Source: Flavivirga jejuensis
Lineage (GTDB): Bacteria; Bacteroidota; Bacteroidia; Flavobacteriales; Flavobacteriaceae
Assembly (NCBI RefSeq): GCF_030540765.1
Contig: NZ_JAUOEL010000008.1
Location: forward strand, 310,001-374,000
Direction: 5' to 3'
DNA: 64,000 nucleotides
Part shown: positions 15,366 through 23,429 of the stretch, in pieces
Position numbering within the stretch: position 1 is the first letter of the stretch
How the letters are laid out: every line of letters begins with the position of its first letter
Notes under the pieces: model-generated
Told to the model about the DNA's origin: nothing
Database searches by the model: none
Seen by the model: only the letters and a program-made list of their open reading frames with translations
Made by a program: the position numbers and the translations under genes

Positions 15366-17519
15366 TTAATTCTTAACCAATTTGAAAGTTTTGGTTATTT
15401 TATCTCCACTTAATGACATCACATAAATTCCTTTTGAAAGACGACTTATGTCTATAAGTGATTCTTTTGTATCCAGTGGTATAAAACCTTTTATATTTAA
15501 TCTCCCACTTATATCAAAGATGGCATAGTGAGTAAATTTTGAATCAGGCGTAACAATTGTTATATTACTTGAAGTTGGGTTGGGGTAAATCCCCACATTA
15601 GTAGTATGATCAATATCATCATTTTGTGACAATAATTTCTCATCGACTGTTTTTGAACTGTTAGCAACAGTATCGAATCTCCACTGTTGATTCTGATTGG
15701 CACTATTTGAACTCCATAAATACACATTTTGGTTGATGGCTCCCCCACTGCCTCCATCTATAGAATACCCTGAAGCATTTCGCTTTTGTAACCGATAGTG
15801 GCCATTTCCTGCATCAATTTTTTGCCAATGCTGGTTTTGATTGTTGTTACTACAAGTCCATAAATAAACATCCTGTCCATTGGCTCCTCCACTGCCTCCA
15901 TCGATACAATAATTGGTGCCATATTTTTGATAGGAATAGTAACCATTTCCTCTATCTATTTCGGTCCAGGTTAGATTATTATGGTTTATATTCGTGTACA
16001 ACTCGATGCTCTGCCCATTAGCACCACCACAGCCACCGTCCATTGCAAATCCTGTAGCATTACGCTTTACTAACCGAAAATTTGTGGAAGTCGTACCTCC
16101 AGGGCAAATACCAGTATTTCTAGTAACACTATTGCTGCTACCAGAATTGGTAATAGCTCCACAAGATATGCCTGATATACCTGAACTGCCAGAGTTTAAA
16201 ACCAAGGGATAATGAGAGTAATTATCTATATCAATATTACTTGCAATTAAACTATTTGTACTTCTAACAACTGTATTGGTGCCTGCTACGCGTACTCTGT
16301 ACAATGTGTTTATACCAGTTTCAGAGCTATTCAAAGTAATGTTGTGTCCGCTACCTCCTATGTATGCAATCATTCTGCTACCATTATAAGCACCACTTGT
16401 TGAAGGTAATAGGGTGATATTAATATTTGAGTTTTTATCATTATCATAATCAAAACCCAAAACAGGACCATATTTAGCATCTCCACTACAATTGGTAACT
16501 GTTGCAGAAGTACCTACAGCGAACCCCCTCTCGCACTCAATCGCGGTTGTTCCAGACACGTTTTTGGTACCCGAAGCATGAGTTATTGTTACACCACCTC
16601 TCATTCGTTTAATAGTACAATCTTTAATAGTGACATTACTTGTTCCTCTACTATAAAATGTTCCATTAATAATTGTTTCACCACCATTATATGCCCGAAT
16701 TCCTTCTTCTTGAAGACTCATCATGTAACCTGCTGGAAGCCTATATCCCCAAGTGGTCATAAAATTAACATCATAAGCAGGACCAGAGTTTTCTGCCAAC
16801 ATATTGTCTGTTGTACGTACTTCACCTTCTACATAACAGTCTTCTACAGTTGGATTTACTGCAGCTTGCATAAATATTCCATGTCCATAAGAGCGATGAA
16901 TAAGTGTACAATTCTTAACCGTATTGTCCAAGCCTCGAATAAGTAAAGCGGAATGCTTTTTATGTCCAATAATAGTGTTACTACCTCCTTTACCAAAGGC
17001 ATCTCCATAACCGTAAGGATAAGAGCCTCGTATGGTCATATGGAAACCTTCTACAGTATTATCTGAACCATCTATTACAATATCTGTTGCACTTCTGGTT
17101 GGCCTTGTGTTACCAACATCCACCATTTTTAAGTTTTTAACTACTGTGTTATTTCCAGTTATTTGTAATTGATGGACAACATAGTTGCCAAATGCTTGTA
17201 ATACATTGGTATTAAAATTAATTGTAACACCAGTAAAATCGTATGTGCTGTTTGATCCTTCAATTAACATAACAGTTCGAGTCCAGTCCATTTGTGAAAC
17301 TGTATAACCCCAACTCCCGTTTGAGATATCGGTTGCTGAAATAGTGTACGTTCCTGCCGCAAGTTTAACATTTACGTTATTATCATTTAAATAAGGCTTT
17401 AAAGCCGCAAGTGAATTAACCGTTGTTTGAGCAAAACTATTTGCAGATACAAATAATAATAATGTCAAAAATATTTTTGAACATTCTTTTAATAAAAATA
17501 ATATGGTATTTTCTTTCAT
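15366..17519 (-). CDS. Secreted beta-helix protein with ricin-type and T9SS domains
   Basis: This is a 717-residue secreted multidomain protein. A signal peptide ends at about residue 30 (SANSFA-Q). Residues 40-460 form a right-handed parallel beta-helix, with phrases such as NNTVVKNLKMVDVG, RGSYPYGYGDAFGKGG and LQEEGIRAYNGG. Residues about 475-615 hold three ricin-type (CBM13-like) repeats, each with G-GGANGQ or GGAINQ and two with QNQxW. The last 75 residues are a type IX secretion sorting domain (VGIYPNPTSSNITI to ITKTFKLVKN). The beta-helix fold suggests a polysaccharide lyase or related enzyme, but I cannot name the substrate or catalytic residues. The first half is paralogous to the gene ending at 18862. 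Confidence 0.85.
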   Translation of the reverse strand: MKENTILFLLKECSKIFLTLLLFVSANSFAQTTVNSLAALKPYLNDNNVNVKLAAGTYTISATDISNGSWGYTVSQMDWTRTVMLIEGSNSTYDFTGVTINFNTNVLQAFGNYVVHQLQITGNNTVVKNLKMVDVGNTRPTRSATDIVIDGSDNTVEGFHMTIRGSYPYGYGDAFGKGGSNTIIGHKKHSALLIRGLDNTVKNCTLIHRSYGHGIFMQAAVNPTVEDCYVEGEVRTTDNMLAENSGPAYDVNFMTTWGYRLPAGYMMSLQEEGIRAYNGGETIINGTFYSRGTSNVTIKDCTIKRMRGGVTITHASGTKNVSGTTAIECERGFAVGTSATVTNCSGDAKYGPVLGFDYDNDKNSNINITLLPSTSGAYNGSRMIAYIGGSGHNITLNSSETGINTLYRVRVAGTNTVVRSTNSLIASNIDIDNYSHYPLVLNSGSSGISGISCGAITNSGSSNSVTRNTGICPGGTTSTNFRLVKRNATGFAMDGGCGGANGQSIELYTNINHNNLTWTEIDRGNGYYSYQKYGTNYCIDGGSGGANGQDVYLWTCSNNNQNQHWQKIDAGNGHYRLQKRNASGYSIDGGSGGAINQNVYLWSSNSANQNQQWRFDTVANSSKTVDEKLLSQNDDIDHTTNVGIYPNPTSSNITIVTPDSKFTHYAIFDISGRLNIKGFIPLDTKESLIDISRLSKGIYVMSLSGDKITKTFKLVKN

Positions 17520-17629
17520 GATTTTATGTTTTATTTATTATTAATTTTTCGCTAGTACACGTACATTTATCTATATATCGTATACCATGCTATTAAAAAT
17601 AAACAGCACCATTAAAGATTCTGTTTACT

Positions 17630-18169
17630 TTATTAACTGATTTAATTTTTAACCAGTTTGAAAATCTTGGTTATTTGATTTTTTACATCCAGTGAAATAG
17701 ACCCTTTTATATTTACATGTCTATTTTATATCAAAAATGATATAGTGAACAATCTTGTCCAGATATTCAGGCATGCCTCCTCTCTTTACGCATAGCGTTT
17801 ACCTTCTTCAAAGTACCATCGCAAAGCATACATAGTAATATGCAACACGACCATTACTTTAAAGAATAGTCAAATTGGGCTCTTGATGAATCGTTATAAA
17901 TTATGGTTTTGGCTACATTATCCAGAACCGTGTAATTATATAACTTGCCATAGACAAAAAAATATGTGTTGATAAAAGAGTTATAAGAAAACCCTATTTA
18001 TATCTCCATATATTACATTCGGTACAGATCGGATTTTTTGTGTGGCAAAACCAAATGTACGAATTGAGTGTTTATAGAATTTGTTCCAGTGGATAAAGAA
18101 TGGCAAAATAAAGATCGCCTTTTTAGTTAAAGGAAGACTACCACCTAGTCCATTAATAATTTTTTTCAT
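17630..18169 (-). pseudogene. Relic of a secreted protein with a T9SS tail
   Basis: On the minus strand 17650-17680 reads ITKIFKLVKN and a stop, nearly identical to the ITKTFKLVKN end of the beta-helix protein downstream. Just upstream of it, VHYIIFDIK matches THYAIFDIS of the same sorting domain but runs into a stop. Further upstream are coding-like fragments in different frames: YNYTVLDNVAKTIIYNDSS near 17880-17960, and a 62-codon frame at 17981-18169 starting MKKIINGLGG. I read this as the frameshifted, partly deleted remains of a T9SS-exported protein. The original family of its N-terminus is not recognisable. Apart from phased palindromes, nothing is evident in the remaining 690 bp up to 18861. 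Confidence 0.6.
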
Positions 18170-18288
18170 GTTTTTTAGTTTAGAGTTTAACGTTTAGGTG
18201 GTTAATAAAACATGTCTTTTTCCCTTATAGTAAATGGATTGTCAGATTAAAAATAGTTACACATTATAACATTTGTATTAAAAAATTT

Positions 18289-18343
18289 GTATAAATTATA
18301 GTTCTTTTGATATAACCTATAACCCTTTTCGTACAAATTATAA
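18289..18343. promoter_or_regulatory. Three 13-bp palindromes phased at 21 bp (set 1)
   Basis: Three sites resembling the perfect palindrome CTATAA-N-TTATAG start at 18289 (GTATAAATTATAG), 18310 (ATATAACCTATAA) and 18331 (GTACAAATTATAA). The spacing is exactly 21 bp, two helical turns, so they lie on one DNA face. The set lies about 120 bp upstream of the relic's start and upstream of the ricin-type beta-helix gene. A similar set lies upstream of the paralogue at 21681-21747. I infer binding sites for a shared regulator; the AT richness of the region means chance cannot be fully excluded. Confidence 0.5.
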
Positions 18344-18861
18344 TTATTTTCTAATAATAAATTAGACTATTGGAATAATTCCACTAAACTATTGACTATT
18401 AGCAACTTAATCAAATCAATAAAAATAATGTAGATTAGATGATAGTGATATCGAATTTATAACAGCCATGATCAAGGAGGTTTAATCAATAATTTGGTAA
18501 TAAACAAGATACAATTGTAATATATTACTAATCTTCTGTTATAAAAACTGAGGCTGAAAACCTTCTTTATAAAAATAGCTTTTATAACACAACTCTACTC
18601 TGTTTATCCTGTAATGCCAATTATTATTTAAAATAATCCATACAATTTTTTAGTCTACTAGCTCTTATTTTAGAAATTGGAGTTCATGAATCTTCGATTT
18701 ATTTCTATTTTGTTCATAAATCTGCTAATATTGAATACTAAAAAAACAGTAACAAGAAACATTCTAGCACTGTTTTAATTATGTTTTTTCTATCAAATCT
18801 GTATCATTTTATGTCTCTCACAGTTTGAATAGCACTACACTTTAACTGTTTTACAAAGGAA

Positions 18862-21219
18862 CTATAGTTTTACAATTCGTTTAGTAAATTCGCTGTTTTC
18901 AACTTGAACTTTAAATAAATAAATTCCAGAAGCTAAGTTAGAAATATTAACTTCAGAAAATGTTCCATTTAAAGTATGCCTCAATAAAGCCCTACCATTT
19001 AAATCATAAACAGTAACATTAGCATTATTAAGTTCCATACTTTTTACAGAAATGATATCGCTTGTTGGGTTTGGAGAGAATCTGAAACCTAATTCTTGTT
19101 CTATATTTTCTGTACTTAATGTTGATGCTGTTTCTATTATATTAGCAGCTGGCATATTACTCCATGGAGCAGTAGTTTCGTAGAGTGTTTTAGTTCCTAT
19201 TGGTACATATAAAATTACTGTATTTTGGATACCCTCTAACGTATTCGTGTCGCTCGTAAATGTAACATCAGTAGCAGGATTAGCCCAATTAAGCTGAAAA
19301 TGTGTCAAACCATATGTTTTTCTAAAAAGTTGATTACCAATTGAAGTAATAGAACTTGGAAGATTAATAGTCGTAAGACCCGTTTCTCTAAACACGCCAT
19401 TACCCAACGTTTCTGCAACTAACACAGTAGCATTAGTCAAAGATTTAGTCGAATAAAAAGCATAACCTTCTATAGAGGTAGCACTAGAAAGATCTACTTC
19501 TGTAATAGCAGTAGAGCGAAGCGAACTAGCACCTACTGTAACTACATTTTCAAGATTTATGGATGTTAATGAAGTACATTCTTTAAACGCATTACTACGT
19601 ATAGTAACAACTGAAGACGGAAGTGCTACAGATGTTATTACTCCATTACCATTAAAGGCTCCTTCTCCAATTCCAGCCACAGCGTAAGTTGTTAGTGTTC
19701 CATAATCGGTTGCACTACTTGGTATAACTAATTCCGTTAGCGTACTACCTGAAACTTCTACCTCAAAAGGTGCTACATTTGTTATTGTATAAGTATAGTC
19801 TCCATCTGTAAAAGACTCTCCTATTGATTGGGCATCTTCTACCGAATCTACTACACTATTGTTTGAACCATAATCTGTAACAGATCCTTGAGATCCACCT
19901 ATTATCCAAGAAGAGTTAGACTCTAAGATCACTGGATAATCTGTTATGTTGATTATAGTCGAATTACTAGCTGTATCCTCCACATCCTCAGAATCTCCGA
20001 ATATAATTTTTAATGATTGATCTGGATTCGATATATCCCCCTTAAAAGTAAGATTATGACCAGATCCTTTAATGCTCGCAACAAGTTTATTTCCATTAAC
20101 TTCTTGTCCTACATAAGGTAATATCGTTATCTCTGCATTAATATTTTTATCAGTTGCATAATCAACTCCAAAAACAGCTCCATACTGAGCATCCGCACTA
20201 CAATTTACAATATCACCAGCACCTGTGGCATACCCCCTTTCACAACCAATTGCTGAACAGCCTTCTACATATTTTGTTCCTGAAGCGTGTGTTAAAGTAA
20301 CTCCTGCTCTTGCATTTTTTATGGTGCAATTTAAAATGGTAGGGTTAGATGTACCCCTAGAGTATGCTACACCATCAATATATGTTGTTCCTGCATTATA
20401 GGCTCTAATACCTTCTTCTTGTAAACTCTTCATAAATCCAGAAGGCAGCCTATACCCCCATACCGTCATAAAATCTACATTATCTGCTGGTGACCCTGTC
20501 CCCTCTTCTGCTAACATATCATCGGTACTACGCATTTCTCCCTCTAAATAACATCCTTCAATAAGAGGATCAACTGCAGCTTGCATAAAAAGAATATGAC
20601 CATAAGAACGTGAAATAACTGTACAATTTTTCACATGGCTACGTAACCCTCTAACAAGAATACTACTATGTTTATAGTGTTTAATAGTATATGGGCCTCC
20701 TTTTCCAAAAGCATCACCGTATCCGTAGGGGTACGAACCTCGGGTCGTTAAATGAAAACCTTCTATTTTGTTATCACGTCCATCTATAATGATACCTTTT
20801 GCTGTTTTACTAGGTCTATTGTCGCCAACATCAACCATAGTTAAATTTTTAAGCACATTATCATTTCCCAATACTTGGAGTTCTACAACATCTACTGAAC
20901 CAAATTGTTGGAATACTAATGTGTTAATATTGATTGTTACACCTGTAAAATCATAAGTACTATCAGATCCTGAAAAAACTAATAATGGGTTAGAATATGT
21001 TCCTGTACTTATATCCGCTTCTGTAATATTATAAGTTCCTGGTGCTAATTGAACATCTGCATTATCGTCATCCAAATAAGGTAACAAATCCTCTAATGAA
21101 TTTACAACAGTTGTTTGAGCATATCCATAAAAACTAAAAAACAGAGCAAAAACAAACACCATTTTATAAGACTTCATTAATGCTGTTAAGTATTCTTTTT
21201 TTGAAAAAAAATTTTTCAT
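18862..21219 (-). CDS. Secreted beta-helix protein with BspA-type LRR and T9SS domains
   Basis: This is a 785-residue secreted protein. I chose the ATG at 21219 because the longer frame begins with TTG. The signal peptide ends at FYGYA-Q, about residue 34. The beta-helix (about 40-470) closely matches the paralogue at 15366-17519: RGSYPYGYGDAFGKGGPY, LQEEGIRAYNAG, RAGVTLTHASGTKYVEG. Residues about 500-690 are BspA-type leucine-rich repeats (for example AFKECTSLTSINL and ITSIGNQLF). The final 75 residues are a T9SS sorting domain (FRFSPNPTSDIISV to FTKRIVKL). Probably an exported or surface-attached carbohydrate-active protein; catalytic residues are not identified. There is no regulator or SusCD pair nearby. 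Confidence 0.85.
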   Translation of the reverse strand: MKNFFSKKEYLTALMKSYKMVFVFALFFSFYGYAQTTVVNSLEDLLPYLDDDNADVQLAPGTYNITEADISTGTYSNPLLVFSGSDSTYDFTGVTININTLVFQQFGSVDVVELQVLGNDNVLKNLTMVDVGDNRPSKTAKGIIIDGRDNKIEGFHLTTRGSYPYGYGDAFGKGGPYTIKHYKHSSILVRGLRSHVKNCTVISRSYGHILFMQAAVDPLIEGCYLEGEMRSTDDMLAEEGTGSPADNVDFMTVWGYRLPSGFMKSLQEEGIRAYNAGTTYIDGVAYSRGTSNPTILNCTIKNARAGVTLTHASGTKYVEGCSAIGCERGYATGAGDIVNCSADAQYGAVFGVDYATDKNINAEITILPYVGQEVNGNKLVASIKGSGHNLTFKGDISNPDQSLKIIFGDSEDVEDTASNSTIINITDYPVILESNSSWIIGGSQGSVTDYGSNNSVVDSVEDAQSIGESFTDGDYTYTITNVAPFEVEVSGSTLTELVIPSSATDYGTLTTYAVAGIGEGAFNGNGVITSVALPSSVVTIRSNAFKECTSLTSINLENVVTVGASSLRSTAITEVDLSSATSIEGYAFYSTKSLTNATVLVAETLGNGVFRETGLTTINLPSSITSIGNQLFRKTYGLTHFQLNWANPATDVTFTSDTNTLEGIQNTVILYVPIGTKTLYETTAPWSNMPAANIIETASTLSTENIEQELGFRFSPNPTSDIISVKSMELNNANVTVYDLNGRALLRHTLNGTFSEVNISNLASGIYLFKVQVENSEFTKRIVKL

Positions 21220-21285
21220 TTGTTTGATATTTTTTATAAGTTTTTTAGTATATGACAAAAATTATCAAATACTTTTTATATGTCT

Positions 21286-21305
21286 GGTCGAGCGCAGTTG
21301 AGACC
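21286..21305. repeat. GC-rich short palindromic element
   Basis: GGTCGAGCGCAGTTGAGACC is an imperfect palindrome related to the 7716-7757 inverted repeat; a further related phrase, TTTCGACTTCACTCG, follows at about 21338-21352. It lies in the 5' leader of the LRR-type beta-helix gene. Confidence 0.5.
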
Positions 21306-21451
21306 TTATTTTTATTGATAATTTTAATTTAGAAACCTTTCGACTTCACTCGTGGAAACGCAATACAAACACTTCATAAACAAAATATTATGATGGATTT
21401 TACTTTTTTTACCGTGTACTTATAAGGTTTTTTATAAAAAAATATTTTAAA

Positions 21452-21499
21452 TATTGTTCTTTGAGTATTGTTCTTTGAGTATTGTTCTTTGAGTATTGT
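21452..21499. repeat. 14-bp tandem repeat x 3.4
   Basis: Three perfect copies of TATTGTTCTTTGAG (21452-21465, 21466-21479, 21480-21493) and a partial fourth lie between the palindrome cluster and the start of the LRR-type beta-helix gene, in its probable long leader. A 68-codon minus-strand frame across 21409-21615 includes them, but its composition does not look like protein. Confidence 0.93.
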
Positions 21500-21680
21500 A
21501 AAACAGTTTTATTAGTTGTCCTAAGAATATTAATTGATTTCTTTAAAAATAGACTTAATTTACAAGGACTTAACAAAGAGGAATATTCACAATTGAACTG
21601 GTTAATAATCATCAATAAAAATCATTAATAAATCACCTCATGATTACGAAATACGAAGTTATTATACGATAAGAAAGAAT

Positions 21681-21747
21681 CTATAAATTATAGTGCATTA
21701 GCTATAAACTATAATGCATTAATAGTAGTACCAACTATAAATTATAG
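21681..21747. promoter_or_regulatory. Three 13-bp palindromes (set 2)
   Basis: Perfect CTATAAATTATAG palindromes lie at 21681-21693 and 21735-21747, with a close match CTATAAACTATAA at 21702-21714. The first two are 21 bp apart and the third 33 bp further, about two and three helical turns. They lie about 460 bp upstream of the LRR-type beta-helix start. The match to set 1 upstream of the paralogous gene suggests co-regulation. No other gene lies between 21259 and 22036. Confidence 0.55.
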
Positions 21748-21856
21748 CTTTTTTTTTACAAAAACACTAGAAATAAAGGTGTTATAATTTGTTTTGATAC
21801 GTCATTATCTGGTAAAAATGGGACACTGTCCCTACAAATTCAATAAAAAAACTCTT

Positions 21857-22036
21857 GAAACTGACTAAAGGGGGCAAGCCATAGGGGTATTTCGCCAGTT
21901 TCATTTTGCCTTTATAGAGGCAAAAATCGATTTTTTTTATTTTGCCTCACCCAGAACTGCAAAAAAAGGCAGTTCTGACCTCTCCAAAGGAGAGGTTAAT
22001 TGGAAACCCCGACCCAAGGGTCGAAGAATTTTTAGA
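21857..22036. repeat. Dispersed multi-hairpin element A, copy 1
   Basis: Five consecutive hairpins are visible: GAAACTG/CAGTTTC (21857-21863 with 21896-21902), TTTTGCCT/AGGCAAAA (near 21904-21925), CAGAACTGC/GCAGTTCTG (21952-21960 with 21969-21977), ACCTCTCC/GGAGAGGT (21978-21985 with 21989-21996), and CGACC/GGTCG near 22010-22023. The element ends directly at the stop codon of the GNAT gene, so in sense orientation it is that gene's 3' untranslated region. A second copy is at 31770-31977. Confidence 0.85.
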
Positions 22037-22519
22037 TTAAAAGCGTCGTTGCCAAAAACCAACATCAAGCCATTTACCAAATTTCAATCCGACTTCTTTA
22101 AAATGTGCTACTTGTTTAAAACCAAAATTTTCATGAAGCTTAACACTTGCATCGTTTGGCAACGTTAAACCTCCAAGTACAATGTGATAATTTTGCTCCT
22201 TTAATTGGGCTAATAACTCTGTATATAATTTAGAGCCTATTTGTTTCCCTAACACATCGTGTTTTACATATACAGTAGATTCTACGGTATGTTTATATGC
22301 TGGTTTTGGTCGCCATTTGCTCCCATATGCATATCCTAGAATTTCATTATTCTCTTCGAAAACAATGAAGGGGTAATCAGTATTTATACGTGTAATTTTA
22401 TCTTTAAAAACGTCTAAAGACAAAGCTTCATCATCAAAAGTAACTATAGAGTTTAATACATAATAATTGTAAATATCTAGCAGTGCTTTTGTATCGTTCA
22501 AGTTTAGGGGCCTAATCAT
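22037..22519 (-). CDS. GNAT N-acetyltransferase (Pat/Bar-like)
   Basis: This 160-residue GNAT acetyltransferase resembles phosphinothricin or methionine-sulfoximine acetyltransferases. The features are IRPLNLNDTKALLDIYNYYV at the start, FDDEALSLDVF, YAYGSKWRPKPAYKHTVEST with the typical WR-K-AY phrase, VYVKHDVLGKQIGSKLYTEL (the acetyl-CoA pyrophosphate loop, G-K-x-I-G-S) and NFGFKQVAHFKEVGLKFGKW. It would acetylate an amino group of a small amino-acid-like molecule; the actual substrate is unknown. It is a single gene whose 3' end runs straight into dispersed element A. Confidence 0.9.
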   Translation of the reverse strand: MIRPLNLNDTKALLDIYNYYVLNSIVTFDDEALSLDVFKDKITRINTDYPFIVFEENNEILGYAYGSKWRPKPAYKHTVESTVYVKHDVLGKQIGSKLYTELLAQLKEQNYHIVLGGLTLPNDASVKLHENFGFKQVAHFKEVGLKFGKWLDVGFWQRRF

Positions 22520-22643
22520 TATATATAATTTTCTGTTTTTAAAAAATTCTCCTTTTGTTCCTTAGAGGTATAAACTAACATTTTCGTTAATTATTGACCC
22601 TTTATTTAACAGAAAAGAAAGCTATAATTAATAATCAATTTAT

Positions 22644-23189
22644 TTAAATCCAATTATTACGTTTCAATAAATTCTCTATATGTGCATAATGATGATTACT
22701 ATGCCAGGCATAATTTCCAATATTGTAACTTAATACTACTTCTGAATTTGTTTCTGGGTGAATAAAACACTTATTTAAATCGTCTATAGATAGCGTTTTT
22801 AACAAATAAACAAGTTTAAAATGTATCGCTTTTATATGGTTTATAGACATTTCTATTGGTGCCGTTTTAGAATCTATAAGTTCAGCCCATCGGCCTTCAA
22901 AATAAGCTTTTATAAGAGGTTTATCTTCTGTTAGCGCCCATTTAAATCGAGTATAACTGTTATGGTGACTATCAGATACATGATGCACTACTTGCCTTAC
23001 AGTCCAACCTCCAGGTCTATAGACTGTATCTAATTGTTGATCTGTTAAGTTTTTAACAAGATTTTCTAAACGGTTAGGAAAATGTTCTAATATGGAAATC
23101 CAACTAGCTATGTGTTGTTCCGAAATGTTATTGGGGCAATCAAATTGTCCAATTGGGTATTTAAGTTCATTTATTTGTTGCTCTGTCAT
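22644..23189 (-). CDS. YfiT/DinB-type metal-dependent protein
   Basis: This 181-residue protein belongs to the YfiT family of the DinB four-helix-bundle superfamily (putative metal-dependent hydrolase, or thiol transferase in bacillithiol producers). Metal-binding histidines appear in RQVVHHVSDSHHNSYTRFKW and in the C-terminal NYAWHSNHHYAHI. The start ELKYPIGQFDCP is typical. I chose the ATG at 23189 because MTEQQINELKYPIGQF matches usual family starts; an in-frame ATG eight codons upstream is possible. Since bacillithiol is not universal in this group, the real substrate is open. It is a single gene downstream of the PPIase on the same strand, with a terminator between them. Confidence 0.88.
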   Translation of the reverse strand: MTEQQINELKYPIGQFDCPNNISEQHIASWISILEHFPNRLENLVKNLTDQQLDTVYRPGGWTVRQVVHHVSDSHHNSYTRFKWALTEDKPLIKAYFEGRWAELIDSKTAPIEMSINHIKAIHFKLVYLLKTLSIDDLNKCFIHPETNSEVVLSYNIGNYAWHSNHHYAHIENLLKRNNWI

Positions 23190-23379
23190 ACTAACAAAAG
23201 TATGAATTCTCATCCAATTTCTATTAAACCATTTCTCACATAATTAATAGCTGTATTAATCATTAAGCAAGAATAAACTTATAATGATTTAAAAATAAAA
23301 AAAACGACAAACAAAATAAATAAGCGTTGTGGTGTATATCCCTAAATTATAAGCCTAAAATTAAATCCTTACATAAAAA

Positions 23380-23403
23380 AAAACACCTACGAATAGGTGT
23401 TTT
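23380..23403 (-). terminator. Rho-independent terminator of the PPIase gene
   Basis: AAAACACCTA (23380-23389) and TAGGTGTTTT (23394-23403) form a perfect 10-bp stem with loop CGAA, with A and T tracts on both sides. It lies about 27 bp past the stop codon of the minus-strand peptidyl-prolyl isomerase. Confidence 0.9.
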
Positions 23404-23429
23404 TATAAATTTATATGTCTAAATAGTAA

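Noticed and set aside
15560-15946. Two short minus-strand frames inside the ricin-type beta-helix gene
   Set aside because: They are alternative frames of the ricin-type repeats; their mutual similarity just mirrors the repeats.
21409-21615. 68-codon minus-strand open frame upstream of the LRR beta-helix gene
   Set aside because: It crosses the 14-bp tandem repeat and its sequence looks like translated AT-rich leader.
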